From UBA9926 sp018645765 (GTDB lineage Bacteria; Pseudomonadota; Gammaproteobacteria; Pseudomonadales; Azotimanducaceae), in NCBI GenBank assembly GCA_949372755.1, contig CASIBO010000006.1, forward strand, positions 1-64,000: 64,000 nucleotides of DNA, in the 5' to 3' direction. Below the pieces are notes generated by a model. That model ran no database searches and was not told the origin of the DNA. It saw nothing but the letters and a program-made list of their open reading frames with translations. This document shows positions 25,682 to 34,909 of this stretch, one piece after another (the stretch's first letter is position 1; each line of letters begins with the position of its first letter). The translations under genes and the position numbers were made by a program.

Positions 25682-25685
25682 GGGA

Positions 25686-26654
25686 CTAGACCGTTGCAAC
25701 ACGAGATAACAGACGTTCGATAACATCCTCCGCCGTCACACCTGCGGCCTCTGCTTCAAAGCTCAAAACCAAACGGTGTCGCAGTGCATCAAAGGCAACC
25801 GCCTGAACGTCGTCGGGTGTGACAAACGCTTTACCTTGCAAATAAGCATGGCTGCGCGCGCAAATATCCAGCGCAATGGTGCCTCGAGGCGATGCGCCAT
25901 ATTCTAACCAATCAGCGAGTTCTGGATCGACAGCCTTCGGGTTTCGAGTCGCCATAACCAACTCGACTATGTAGTTTTCGACGACAGCCTCCATATGTAA
26001 ATCGAGTACTTCCTGGCGGGCCGCAAAAATTTGAGCTTGGGTGACAAGGCTTTGGGCGACTGGCGCGGATTGTTGTTTGGCACGCTGCTCATGGCGGACG
26101 ATGCGCAAAATGCTGTGTTCGGCATCGGCATCTGGGTAGTCGACCAAGACATGCATGAGGAACCGATCTAGCTGGGCTTCCGGTAACGGATAAGTGCCTT
26201 CTTGCTCAATTGGGTTTTGCGTGGCCATTACCAGGAAAAGCTCGGGAAGGGCCATGGTGTTGTTGCCATTGCTGATTTGACGTTCGCCCATGGCCTCAAG
26301 AAGCGCCGACTGAACTTTCGCTGGCGCCCGGTTGATTTCATCGGCGAGCACTAAGTGATTGAAAATTGGACCTTCTTGGAAAACGAAGGTCCCCTCTTGA
26401 ACGCGGTAGATCTCGGTTCCGGTTACGTCAGATGGCAGTAAATCAGGGGTAAATTGGATGCGTTGGAACGAGCCCTCAATGCAATTTGCCAAGGTTTTAA
26501 TGGCTTTTGTTTTTGCCAACCCGGGCGCGCCCTCGACCAGCAGATGACCATCTGCCAGCAGGGCCATCAGGAGTCGATCGACCAGGAGGCGTTGACCCAC
26601 AATCTGCTCTGAAAGATGTTGTCTAAGGACTTGGATCGGTGCGAGATGATTCAT
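25686..26654 (-). CDS. moxR: MoxR-family AAA+ ATPase
   Basis: A 322-residue AAA+ ATPase of the MoxR branch. The Walker A is GAPGLAKTK near residue 39. The Walker B is LVLADEINRAPAKVQSALLE near 100. A sensor 1 segment (FLVMATQNPIEQEGTYPLPEAQLDRF) and the C-terminal lid with SPRGTIALDICARSHAY follow. It heads the leftward operon moxR - DUF58 - DUF4381 - batA - batBC - batD. It is presumed to supply ATP-driven remodelling for the VWA-domain partners encoded downstream. Confidence 0.93.
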   Translation of the reverse strand: MNHLAPIQVLRQHLSEQIVGQRLLVDRLLMALLADGHLLVEGAPGLAKTKAIKTLANCIEGSFQRIQFTPDLLPSDVTGTEIYRVQEGTFVFQEGPIFNHLVLADEINRAPAKVQSALLEAMGERQISNGNNTMALPELFLVMATQNPIEQEGTYPLPEAQLDRFLMHVLVDYPDADAEHSILRIVRHEQRAKQQSAPVAQSLVTQAQIFAARQEVLDLHMEAVVENYIVELVMATRNPKAVDPELADWLEYGASPRGTIALDICARSHAYLQGKAFVTPDDVQAVAFDALRHRLVLSFEAEAAGVTAEDVIERLLSRVATV

Positions 26655-27123
26655 AGCAGGTAACTCGTTTTAAGGATTCTAAGGTGTGGAGGCTAAGGTT
26701 AACCTAAGCGCGATCTATAGACCGCATCGGATGTAAAATGTTCCGCTGGTTCTCGGATTGTCCAGAAATCAGACGTTGGGGGTCGACTGACGTGATTTCA
26801 AGCCGAAACGGGTTGTTAATTCTTGTCTAAAAAATTTTCAACTCATTGAGTTGCAAGGCGACGCAAAACGGAGGCAGGCGGGCTTGACTTGGCAGGCTTT
26901 GCTTAAGGCGTTAGAATTTTGGTCTCACAGAGGATCTGGTGGCCGGCCGTTAAAGCTGGCGCGAGGCGAGCTTTAGAAGCCAGGGATCGGCAACTATTCG
27001 GGGACCAAGCGATACGCAATGTCTCCGAGTGAAATGAGACGCTGTTTTAAGCCAGTGGTTTGGACAGCGGTTAAATCATTTTGCGCATATTTTTGTGCAT
27101 CCAAGAAAAAGCAGGGAAGAGCT
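26655..27123. other. Divergent intergenic region between moxR and amtB
   Basis: About 470 bases without a credible gene. It should hold the promoters of the leftward Bat operon and the rightward amtB. A sigma-70-like promoter for amtB is listed separately. No sigma-54 promoter with correct spacing and no obvious NtrC site were found, which is notable for an ammonium transporter gene. Confidence 0.5.
26889..26917 (+). promoter_or_regulatory. Predicted sigma-70 promoter upstream of amtB
   Basis: TTGGCA (26889-26894), exactly 17 bases, then TAGAAT (26912-26917). Each hexamer matches consensus at five of six positions. It points toward amtB, with a long leader of about 200 bases. Confidence 0.45.
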
Positions 27124-28413
27124 ATGAGCAAACCAATCTGGAAAATAGCAGCACTGGCCGTGTTGCTACCATCAACCACCTTGGCCAGTGATGGATTAAA
27201 CGGAGCGAACACTGCCTGGATCTTAACTGCGACGGCTTTGGTCCTCATGATGACGCTGCCAGGGTTGTCGTTATTTTACGGTGGCTTGGTTCGGGTTAAA
27301 AATATTTTATCGATCCTGCTGCAATGCTTTGCGGTGACGTGCGTTGCGTCACTGCTGTGGCTGCTTGTTGGCTACTCCATGGCCTTTTCAGAGGGCAATG
27401 CCTTCGTTGGCGGTTTTGACAACATTTTGATGGGCGCTGTGACGGAAGGCTCAATGGCTGGCGACATACCCGAGTCAGTGTTTGCGATGTTCCAAATGAC
27501 ATTTGCCATCATTACGCCTGCGCTGATTGTCGGCGGTTTTGCTGAGCGGATGCGGTTTTCTTCAATGCTGGTTTTCTCGGGCCTTTGGCTTCTGGCGGTG
27601 TATGCGCCGATCACGCATTGGGTTTGGGGCGGTGGCTGGCTTGCTGAGATGGGCCTCCTCGATTTTGCGGGTGGTACCGTCGTTCACGTGACCGCTGGGG
27701 TGGCCGCGGTTGTTGCTGCCATGGTCATGGGGCCGCGGCATGGTTTTCCGACTCAACCGATGCCGCCGCACAACATGACGATGACGATCACGGGTGCTGG
27801 GCTACTTTGGGTTGGCTGGTTTGGGTTTAACGCCGGTAGTGCGCTGGCCGCCAATGGCGATGCGGGTATGGCAATGCTCGTGACCCATGTCTCGGCCGCG
27901 GCGGGCGCCTTGACCTGGATGGCTTGCGAATGGACGAAGTTTGGTCGCCCAAGCGCGCTGGGCGCTGTTACGGGCATGGTGGCTGGTCTTGGCACGATCA
28001 CGCCGGCATCGGGTTATGTTGGGCCCGGTGGCGCACTCGTTATTGGGATTCTGGCTGGTTTTGTTTGTTACCACGCAACGGTCTTTTTAAAGCAGCGGTT
28101 AAAAATTGATGACTCGCTTGACGTGTTTCCGGTGCACGGCGTGGGCGGTGCTCTGGGAACTTTGCTAGCCGCGGTGTTTGCGAGCGCAGGGCTCGGCGTC
28201 TTTAGTGGCCAGGGGCTGGCCGAGGGCATGACCATTGCCAGTCAATTTCAAGTCCAGCTGATTGGGGTGCTTGCAAGTGGTGTCTATACCGCGATCGTGA
28301 CTTTTGTTTTACTCAAGCTGATTGACAGGATGCTAGGTCTTCGCGTGTCGCAAGACGAGGAAACCGAAGGTTTGGATCTGACGCAACACAATGAGCGGGG
28401 CTACGATTTATAA
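27124..28413 (+). CDS. amtB: Ammonium transporter
   Basis: An inner-membrane Amt/AmtB channel for ammonium uptake; 429 residues. The N-terminal signal (MSKPIWKIAALAVLLPSTTLA) is followed by eleven predicted spans. Family motifs include FYGGLVRVKN, the periplasmic aromatic region, and HWVWGGGWLAEMGLLDFAGG with the first pore His region. GWFGFNAGSALA and DVFPVHGVGGALG carry the second pore His. The cytoplasmic tail ends EGLDLTQHNERGYDL, the segment that couples to the PII protein GlnK. I chose ATG 27124 because GGGAAGAG precedes it and the signal peptide follows. The usual partner glnK is not adjacent, so PII control must come from another locus. Confidence 0.95.
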   Translation: MSKPIWKIAALAVLLPSTTLASDGLNGANTAWILTATALVLMMTLPGLSLFYGGLVRVKNILSILLQCFAVTCVASLLWLLVGYSMAFSEGNAFVGGFDNILMGAVTEGSMAGDIPESVFAMFQMTFAIITPALIVGGFAERMRFSSMLVFSGLWLLAVYAPITHWVWGGGWLAEMGLLDFAGGTVVHVTAGVAAVVAAMVMGPRHGFPTQPMPPHNMTMTITGAGLLWVGWFGFNAGSALAANGDAGMAMLVTHVSAAAGALTWMACEWTKFGRPSALGAVTGMVAGLGTITPASGYVGPGGALVIGILAGFVCYHATVFLKQRLKIDDSLDVFPVHGVGGALGTLLAAVFASAGLGVFSGQGLAEGMTIASQFQVQLIGVLASGVYTAIVTFVLLKLIDRMLGLRVSQDEETEGLDLTQHNERGYDL

Positions 28414-28457
28414 TCATTGAAGACAGGCGCGGTTCGACGGCAGTCGTCGGGCCTGCC

Positions 28458-28485
28458 CATCCCCAGTCAGCGTTGACTGGGGATG
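28458..28485. terminator. Stem-loop terminator between convergent amtB and ddl
   Basis: CATCCCCAGTCA and TGACTGGGGATG form a perfect 12-bp stem around the loop GCGT, midway between two converging genes. The following T-tract is weak (TTGTCGTT), so it may be a bidirectional hairpin aided by Rho rather than a textbook intrinsic terminator. Confidence 0.65.
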
Positions 28486-28515
28486 TTGTCGTTCGCCGGC
28501 TTGATTAGGGGGTAA

Positions 28516-29469
28516 TCACCCTCGAGCGTAGGCGCGCTCAATCAGATGCACCAAGAGTTGGTCAAATTCATACCCCTGGCCGCGCGCGCCATCCGGATAA
28601 AGACTGGTTGGGGTCATACCTGGCAGGGTGTTGACTTCAAGCAGGACAAAGGTGTCGTCCGCCATCACGATAAAGTCTGCTCTTGATAGATCTCGGCAAC
28701 CGAGGCATTGATGCGCGCTGATCGCCGCAGCACACAGCTGCTGACTCAGCGCAGGCGAAATATTCGCAGGCATAATATGATCACTCGCGCCCTGGGTGTA
28801 GCGATGATGGAAGTCATACCAGCTATTGCCTGGGGTTATGATCTCAATCACAGGAAACGCGTCGAGGCCGCCCGAGTGTTCTAAAATACCAACCGTCATT
28901 TCCCGGCCAGTAATGCGTTTCTCAATCAAGAGCTGGTCGTCGTACTCGAACGCTAAAGCCACCGCCTCAGCCAGGGCCCCTGGATTGGAAACCCGGGTGA
29001 CGCCGAGGGCACTGCCTTGCCTGACCGGTTTCACGACCAGCTGGGGCCCGAGAGACATAACGAGTTCCGCTAACTGTGCGGGCCCAAAGGTTTGTCGGTT
29101 TAGGATGCCGTGTTGAGCAAGGGGAACCGCGGTGTTGGACAACAAGCCTTTGGCGGCAATCTTATCCATTGCAACCGCACTACCGTGGACGTCTGAGCCA
29201 ACATAAGGGATGTCCAGTATCTCGAGCAGCCCTTGAACCGTGCCGTCTTCGCCTGGCGGTCCATGCAAAACAGGGAATACAACATCCGGCTGAAAGGCCT
29301 GGAGGGCCGGCACAGCGGATGCATTCAGCTCAATATTGATAAGGTTTGGATAGTGCGGCGCAAGTGCTGCCAAAACGCTTTTGGCGCTGACCCGTGAGAC
29401 GCTCGCCTCCTGAGAGGGGCCGCCGCTCAATAGGGCGACCTTCAGCTGCTGAGTCGCTGTTACGGACAT
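28516..29469 (-). CDS. ddl: D-alanine--D-alanine ligase
   Basis: An ATP-grasp ligase making the D-Ala-D-Ala dipeptide for peptidoglycan. The 317-residue protein has the N-terminal LSGGPSQEASVS motif and VFPVLHGPPGEDGTVQG near residue 65. The ATP-grasp loop is in VVKPVRQGSALGVTRV, and the metal-binding C-terminal segment is FVLLEVNTLPGMTPTSLYP. It is not in a division/cell-wall cluster, as ddlB would be; instead it overlaps the SMP-30 gene upstream by 10 bases. It is therefore a stand-alone Ddl, possibly one of two in the genome. Confidence 0.93.
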   Translation of the reverse strand: MSVTATQQLKVALLSGGPSQEASVSRVSAKSVLAALAPHYPNLINIELNASAVPALQAFQPDVVFPVLHGPPGEDGTVQGLLEILDIPYVGSDVHGSAVAMDKIAAKGLLSNTAVPLAQHGILNRQTFGPAQLAELVMSLGPQLVVKPVRQGSALGVTRVSNPGALAEAVALAFEYDDQLLIEKRITGREMTVGILEHSGGLDAFPVIEIITPGNSWYDFHHRYTQGASDHIMPANISPALSQQLCAAAISAHQCLGCRDLSRADFIVMADDTFVLLEVNTLPGMTPTSLYPDGARGQGYEFDQLLVHLIERAYARG

Positions 29470-30299
29470 CCTGCCCTCGCATGTTCCACTTCAGTGTAAA
29501 CAATTTTTCCAGCTCGGGCTTGCTGGCAATCCTTTGGGACTGAGCTTGGGGCCGTTAAAATAAACAGCTGGCGGCCATTTTCGCCGCCCAACATGCAAGC
29601 GAAGGCTTCATCTTCAACCTTGATCCGATCCGTTACCTCGCCGCCCGCTCTGACGCGTAAGCATTCTTGGCTAGTGGGGGACGCGACCCAGATGCCGCCA
29701 GCTGTATCCAGACATATGCCATCGGGCACCGCGCCATCAAGTTGGGCCCAGATTCTTCGGTTTGAGAGCCGGCCACTGGGTTCAATATCGAAGGCGGTCA
29801 GACACGCAGCGAAGGTCTCAGCAACGATCAAGGTGCGGCCATCAGGTGTGATGACACTGCCATTTGGGAAAAATAGATCGCTTGCCGCGACTTCGGCTTG
29901 GTGTTGCCCCCGAACCAAAATCAGTTCAGTGGTGGTCATCGCATCGCCTGCATGCAGATCGAAGCCGAAATTACCCACCCAACAGCGACCGAGTGCGTCG
30001 ACAACCATATCGTTGCAATCATGTTTCGTCAGCGGTGACAGGTCACACCAAAGCTCGAGGCCGTGCGCGTTCTGAACCAAAATTGATCGGTCGCGCATGG
30101 ACACGATGAGTAGTCGACCATCCGGCAACCAGCCGAGCCCAGAAGGCTGCTGTGGTACTTCGGCAACCACGGTTTTGTTGCCGTCAGCATCGATCCGGCA
30201 CACCACGTGGTCGTGCATATCAGAAAACCAAAGCGCCCCGTCATGCCAGCGTGGGCCTTCGGCAAAGCACAGATCAGTGGTGATTGTGTTCAGCGCCAT
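29460..30299 (-). CDS. SMP-30/gluconolactonase-family beta-propeller protein
   Basis: A 279-residue, six-bladed beta-propeller of the SMP-30/gluconolactonase/LRE family. It starts at ATG 30299. FAEGPRWHDGALWFSDMHD near residue 12 supplies the metal-binding Glu. NDMVVDALGRCWVGNFGFD near 97 supplies the Asn and further ligands. SVITPDGRTLIVAET and PDGICLDTAGGIWVAS carry the remaining conserved Asn/Asp positions. Members hydrolyse sugar or aryl lactones with a divalent metal. The true substrate is not predictable. It overlaps ddl by 10 bases and is co-transcribed with it. Confidence 0.85.
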   Translation of the reverse strand: MALNTITTDLCFAEGPRWHDGALWFSDMHDHVVCRIDADGNKTVVAEVPQQPSGLGWLPDGRLLIVSMRDRSILVQNAHGLELWCDLSPLTKHDCNDMVVDALGRCWVGNFGFDLHAGDAMTTTELILVRGQHQAEVAASDLFFPNGSVITPDGRTLIVAETFAACLTAFDIEPSGRLSNRRIWAQLDGAVPDGICLDTAGGIWVASPTSQECLRVRAGGEVTDRIKVEDEAFACMLGGENGRQLFILTAPSSVPKDCQQARAGKIVYTEVEHARAGCP

Positions 30300-30507
30300 G
30301 ATGTGATTCCTTGCAGTGGTTCGGCAAGATTATCATCTACCTGCATTGGGTCCCAGCACAAACCCGGTTCTAATCGAGGATCGCGCGAAGCGCCCTCGCT
30401 GGTGGCAGGCGTCGCCACAAGTGGCGTAATGTTTGCGCAAGCCAAGGGGCTGATGGCGGCCAGGTTAAGTGCGATTTTCGTTTTGGGCTTGCTTTAGCGC
30501 AACACAG

Positions 30508-30756
30508 TTAAGGCGCAGCCTCTGTCAGAAACGCTTTGAGGGTGCTCTCATTGAACGGCCAGCCGAGTTCTTCTATTGAACCCGTGCGAGTGACCACAGG
30601 AATGCGGATCCCGTAGCGCTCGACGAGTTCGTCTGATTCGGCGATTTCGACCGACTCGATTACTAGATCCAGTTCAGTGTGCAGCCCATTTAAAAGCGCT
30701 AACGCTTGTTCGCAGAGATGGCAGCCAAGGGTTGTGTAAAGTTGAACGGTGATCAT
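30508..30756 (-). CDS. Glutaredoxin-like (DUF836-type) thiol-disulfide protein
   Basis: An 82-residue thioredoxin-fold protein with a CHLC redox motif at residues 12-15 (LYTTLGCHLCEQALALL) and the cis-proline segment IRIPVVTRTG near 51. It matches the short glutaredoxin-like DUF836 family. The start overlaps the tatD stop (ATGA, 4 bases), so it is translated with tatD. A specific redox partner is unknown. Confidence 0.85.
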   Translation of the reverse strand: MITVQLYTTLGCHLCEQALALLNGLHTELDLVIESVEIAESDELVERYGIRIPVVTRTGSIEELGWPFNESTLKAFLTEAAP

Positions 30757-31532
30757 AGGTTAAAAAATGCCTGAGCCGTTTGGGTGGTTTCAGCCGCGAG
30801 TTGCGCGGCGGGTTTGTCTAATAGTGCTGCAACGAAACGGCAAACTTCAACCAAATGTTCAGGTTCACACCGGCGATGTTTTGGTTTGGGTTTTAATGAT
30901 CTGGGCAGCAGGTAGGGTGCATCGGTCTCTATCATTAAGCGATTGCTGGGGATGTCACGGATCAGGCTGTGCAAATGGCTGCCCCGGCGCTCATCGCAAA
31001 TCCAGCCCGTGATGCCAATATGACAATCCAGGTCAAGGTAGCGCTTGAGCGCGTGGGCATTTCCAGTAAAACAATGCACCACGACAGAATTGATCCGGTC
31101 CCGATATTTCGTAAGGATTGCGGTGAAGTCATCGGCTGCGTCCCGCTCATGCAGGAATAACGGTTTACCCAGTTCTACCGCGAGAGCTAATTGCCCCTCA
31201 AAGGCGCGGCGCTGCTGATCCCTAGGGGTAAAGTCGCGAAAATAATCGAGCCCGGTTTCGCCGATGGCCACGACGCTAGGGCGACGCGCGAGCGCTGCGA
31301 GCATCTGAAGCGTTTCATCATTAATCTCTTCAGCATGATGCGGGTGAACACCAACCGTTGCGTAAAGTCCTTCGAATTGCTCGGATAACGCAATCGCCTG
31401 TTTTGAGCCTTCGAGACTGGCGCCTGTCACCGCCATCTGAAGCACACTCGCCGTTTTGGCGCGGTCGAGTACGGTCTGGAGATCATCCTTAAAGTCACTG
31501 TGAGTGAGGTTTGCGCCAATATCAAAGAGCAT
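30753..31532 (-). CDS. tatD: TatD-family metal-dependent deoxyribonuclease
   Basis: A 259-residue TIM-barrel hydrolase of the TatD family, a metal-dependent 3'-5' exonuclease linked to DNA repair and quality control. The metal-binding set is visible: an N-terminal IGANLTH, GVHPHHAEE near 62, GETGLDYFRD near 92, LFLHERDA near 127, HCFTGN near 153 and ETDAPYL near 205. TGWICDERRG is characteristic of true TatD rather than YcfH or YjjV. It lies between slt and the glutaredoxin-like gene and overlaps the latter by 4 bases. Confidence 0.93.
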   Translation of the reverse strand: MLFDIGANLTHSDFKDDLQTVLDRAKTASVLQMAVTGASLEGSKQAIALSEQFEGLYATVGVHPHHAEEINDETLQMLAALARRPSVVAIGETGLDYFRDFTPRDQQRRAFEGQLALAVELGKPLFLHERDAADDFTAILTKYRDRINSVVVHCFTGNAHALKRYLDLDCHIGITGWICDERRGSHLHSLIRDIPSNRLMIETDAPYLLPRSLKPKPKHRRCEPEHLVEVCRFVAALLDKPAAQLAAETTQTAQAFFNL

Positions 31533-31537
31533 TACTT

Positions 31538-33595
31538 TTAGCCTTGGGGTGTGGGGGCATCATTCAGCGTGATGCTTGCGGGCCGCGAAGTTTTGTTAAA
31601 TACCGCGGGCCCAATGGGTAAGGGATCATTGGGACTGAACTGTTCAATTTCGTAAGGGTACAGGAGTGGCTCGGGTAGACCATTTAGCTGAGCGTAAATG
31701 GCAGCATACAGCAGGACGGCTTTCACGTAGGCGCGGGTCTCAGCGAAGGGGATGCCTTCGATAAAGGCGTCAATGGGCTGAGGATTGGCGTACCATTTTT
31801 TCGCTCGGCTGGGTCCGGCGTTGTAGGCTGCCAGGGCTAAAATTCGATTGTCATCGAAGCGCTGTAAGAGCTGACCAAGGTACGCTGTGCCGAGTTTGAT
31901 ATTGGTATCGGCTTGGGTCAGAACTAAATCCGTTGGGCTATCTAGGGCTATTGATTTGGCAACGCTTTGCGCCGTTCGGGGCATCAGTTGCATCAAACCT
32001 TGGGCACCCACCGGCGAGCGGGCATCGGTCCAGAAGCCACTTTCCCGGCGGGCGACTGCCATCGCAAGGGTTACCGGCACGCCTTGGGTACGGGCCGCTT
32101 CGGTAAAACGCTCGGCAAAAGGGCGCGGGAAGCGCTCGCGGACTTCATCCCAAGCTTGCGCCTGGGCGAGCGTTGCAATCGCCATGTCATGCCAGAGCCA
32201 CTGACTTGCGAGTGCTGCTGCAATACGGAGCTCGGTGGTTGAAAAAGGTTTTATCAGTTGAAACCATTCTCGGCGAGCCTCAAGGGTCTCCCCTAAAGCT
32301 CTTAATTCGTAAATACGCTGAGCGGAGGGTGCTGCCGCCAGATCCAGCAGTTTTTCAGGTGCGATGGTGGTGCTTTGGTCTGCCAAGCTGCCAGGGATTC
32401 CGAGCCAAAGTGCTGCGAGGTGCCCATAGTAGTCGCGCTCGCCAGCCAGGCGCTCAAAACTGACCCGAGCCGATTCCCGGCCGCCGAGGCCTGGACGGCT
32501 AAGATCCGTCCGGGCTTGCCAGTATTGCCATCGCAAGCTGCCCTGCGCGGCTGCAGGCAATTGGCTAAGCAGCGTTGGCAAGGCGTCGAATTGTCCGGCT
32601 TTGATCAGCTGGACAAGACGGGCCTCGATTAAATCCGGGTTGGTTTTTAGCGCGGCTGGAATCAAGGCATCGTTAAGTGACAGGTTGTCTTCTCGGATCA
32701 ATCGCAAGGCAGCATCGTAGTTGTATTGGCGTGCGTGCGCAGGTGCTAGCCGTCCCGAGTCTTTTAGATCAGCAATGAGTCGCAGGGCCTCAGCAGGGCG
32801 CTTTTTAATGAGTGTCTTCAGTGCTGAATCGGCCAGTGCTCGCTGCTCGGGATCCTTGAAATCAACGGTGTTATAACGATCGGTGCGGGTTGGCCGCTGC
32901 CTTAATCGATTCAATTGGCGCGCTAACGTGCGCTGGTCCTCTGAGAGCGTACGCTCAAGATAGGTAGCCAGTCGATTTTCGCCTGCGAGAACCGCTAGTT
33001 CATAACGCTGCCAGGCCAGGTCCCTTGTCAAACCTCCTGCCCGCCGCCAGCGACTAAAAGCTTTATCGCAACCCTTTGGCTGCGAGCGACCGTACAGCCA
33101 AAGGGCCTGTGTTGCGGCCATTGCTTCTTGAGTCCGTTTAAGCGTCCAGAGTGCGCTTGCTCTGAAACATTGATTTTCAACGTCGGCATCATCGGATTGG
33201 TGGAAACGCAAAAAACCTTCTGGACGATTTTGGTCTCGTCGATAGTCCGCGAAGGCGCGGCGGAGTTGCGTGCTGATCGGGAAATTAGGATGGTTTTCGA
33301 TAAAGGCTTGAACCGCCTCATCCGATGAATAGGGCCTGGCCAATAAGGCTTCATACTCTATGTAGCTTTTTAAAGGGTAATCGCTGAGGGACGCTAGTAG
33401 CGGTTTTAGTGCACTGAGCTTGCCCCTGCGCGCTATTTTCCTTGCCTCAAGAAACACCGCGCGTTGTCTGAAGCGTTGCATTTCGATCCCAAAGGTGACG
33501 GCGGCTTGCCGGGGAGGATTGGCCTTGGCGGGGAGGCTGATGCTCGAGGAGAGGGCCAGCGCAATCAGCAAGCCTTTGTACAGCATTCGGGTCAT
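31538..33595 (-). CDS. slt: Soluble lytic murein transglycosylase
   Basis: A periplasmic lytic transglycosylase that cleaves the glycan strands of peptidoglycan; 685 residues from ATG 33595. I chose that start because it begins the signal peptide (MTRMLYKGLLIALALSSSIS); a GTG lies four codons earlier. The long N-terminal superhelical U domain (about 30-440) is followed by the linker and the catalytic SLT domain (about 500-640). The catalytic Glu 518 is in ARRESGFWTDARSPVGAQG, and GLMQLMP and AYNAGPSRAKKW are the family motifs. It is followed by tatD after 5 bases. Slt, usp and topA are neighbours here as I know them in Pseudomonas. Confidence 0.93.
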   Translation of the reverse strand: MTRMLYKGLLIALALSSSISLPAKANPPRQAAVTFGIEMQRFRQRAVFLEARKIARRGKLSALKPLLASLSDYPLKSYIEYEALLARPYSSDEAVQAFIENHPNFPISTQLRRAFADYRRDQNRPEGFLRFHQSDDADVENQCFRASALWTLKRTQEAMAATQALWLYGRSQPKGCDKAFSRWRRAGGLTRDLAWQRYELAVLAGENRLATYLERTLSEDQRTLARQLNRLRQRPTRTDRYNTVDFKDPEQRALADSALKTLIKKRPAEALRLIADLKDSGRLAPAHARQYNYDAALRLIREDNLSLNDALIPAALKTNPDLIEARLVQLIKAGQFDALPTLLSQLPAAAQGSLRWQYWQARTDLSRPGLGGRESARVSFERLAGERDYYGHLAALWLGIPGSLADQSTTIAPEKLLDLAAAPSAQRIYELRALGETLEARREWFQLIKPFSTTELRIAAALASQWLWHDMAIATLAQAQAWDEVRERFPRPFAERFTEAARTQGVPVTLAMAVARRESGFWTDARSPVGAQGLMQLMPRTAQSVAKSIALDSPTDLVLTQADTNIKLGTAYLGQLLQRFDDNRILALAAYNAGPSRAKKWYANPQPIDAFIEGIPFAETRAYVKAVLLYAAIYAQLNGLPEPLLYPYEIEQFSPNDPLPIGPAVFNKTSRPASITLNDAPTPQG

Positions 33596-33634
33596 AACGG
33601 GTCGCACTAAGTTGATCCAGGGCGGTTGCGGGTT

Positions 33635-34072
33635 TTAATCGCCCACTCGCACAGCCAATACATCGCAGGGTGAGCCTTGCAGCACGCCGTTCGCAGTGGA
33701 ACCGAGCAGTAAGGCCAAGCCGTGACGACCATGGCTGCCCACAACGATGAGGTCAACACCGAGTTCCTCCGCGAGGCTGTGGATCTCAGTCTCAGGTCGG
33801 CCGTACACTAAGTGACGGTTTTCGCTCGGAATATCCAAGGTCTGCGCAAATTCATCCAGCTGAATTTTAGCAGTCTCTTGTAACTGGTCTTGAATGGTGG
33901 AGAGGTCCATCGGAACATCTCCGCCGTAGGCGAGGCTTAAAGGCTCGATGACGTGAGTGCAGCTCAACTTCGCATCGAAGGCTGTGCGCAGCGCACAAGC
34001 CTTTTGAGCCACGCTTCGGGCATCTTCCGTGAGATCTACAGCGATTAGAATGTGTTTAAATGCGGCTTGCAT
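33635..34072 (-). CDS. Universal stress protein (UspA family)
   Basis: A 145-residue single-domain Usp protein. The N-terminal ILIAVDLTED contains the first nucleotide-contact Asp. The C-terminal LIVVGSHGRHGLALLLGSTANGVL matches the G-2x-G-9x-G(S/T) ATP-binding signature. I start it at ATG 34072; a GTG at 34087 would add five residues. Usp proteins of this type bind ATP and support survival under stress. It reads leftward, divergent from the unknown membrane-anchored protein. Confidence 0.9.
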   Translation of the reverse strand: MQAAFKHILIAVDLTEDARSVAQKACALRTAFDAKLSCTHVIEPLSLAYGGDVPMDLSTIQDQLQETAKIQLDEFAQTLDIPSENRHLVYGRPETEIHSLAEELGVDLIVVGSHGRHGLALLLGSTANGVLQGSPCDVLAVRVGD

Positions 34073-34187
34073 ACTGAGTTCTCGCACAGACTTTAGGGAA
34101 ACTTACCCGACTCCGTTGCAGCATACAATAGATGGTGGTTCGGTGAATCGACAGGCAAAAAACAAAGTCTAATAGGAGGCAGCGAAC

Positions 34188-34733
34188 ATGGTTTACCTGT
34201 TCATCGGATTGGTGTTGATGATGCTCATCGCGCCGATCGTATCGATTCTTCCGGGCAAATCCCAAAAGCAGATTATGGCCGTTCGGCGCGCGGCCATGGC
34301 GAGGGGCATTTCAGTTGAGCTGACAACGATTGAGGACCCCAATCCGGACCAAGATAAATATCGGACCAGTACGGGCCGAGCATTACCGCCGAAACTCCAG
34401 GTGGCGGCGTACAAAGGGCTTAGCCGGATGAGTTCAAGCAATGGGGCCCTCGAGGCCTTTCAAGTTCAAAGGACGCCTGATCAGGACCCTTCGAGCCCGG
34501 ACGCGTTTCACAGTATAACGGATGCGTCATTGCCTGAGGCGTGTCGCACGTTTCTCGCGCAGTATGCGAGCGCGTTACCGACGACGGTCCAGCAGATTAT
34601 TTGGGATGGACGGCAGCTAAATGTCTATTGGGTCGAACAGCCGGATCACCAAATGGGTGAAAAAATCTTTACGTTTATTGAAGAGGGCCTACAATGCCTC
34701 GCTGAGTTTTCATCGATTTCTAAGACGGATTGA
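34188..34733 (+). CDS. Membrane-anchored protein of unknown function (181 aa)
   Basis: One N-terminal membrane span (MVYLFIGLVLMMLIAPIVSI) is followed by about 160 residues that should face the cytoplasm, given the basic stretch right after the span (PGKSQKQIMAVRRAAMARG). The remainder is mixed alpha/beta with a WVEQPDHQMGEKIFTFIEEGL region near the end. It is preceded by an excellent ribosome-binding site (TAGGAGG). I recognise it as the kind of conserved protein found between usp and topA in related gammaproteobacteria, but cannot name a function. Confidence 0.7.
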   Translation: MVYLFIGLVLMMLIAPIVSILPGKSQKQIMAVRRAAMARGISVELTTIEDPNPDQDKYRTSTGRALPPKLQVAAYKGLSRMSSSNGALEAFQVQRTPDQDPSSPDAFHSITDASLPEACRTFLAQYASALPTTVQQIIWDGRQLNVYWVEQPDHQMGEKIFTFIEEGLQCLAEFSSISKTD

Positions 34734-34909
34734 GCGGCAAAGGGTTGACAAGTCGGTTGCTCAGCGGGTGTAGTAAAAAGGAATTTCGGCCCGAGACGGT
34801 TATCAAAACAACGGCTTAGATCGTTTTAGGCGCGTTCAGAGGCTGGATGAGTTGGCCAAAGATTGGGGCTGTATGATGGTCGGAGGTAATGATTGTGCTA
34901 AACACGCAT

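Noticed and set aside
26889..26903. Sigma-54-like sequence TTGGCAGGCTTTGCT upstream of amtB
   Set aside because: The GG and GC elements are 8 bases apart instead of the required 10, so it cannot be a functional -24/-12 promoter. The same bases fit a sigma-70 -35 element better.
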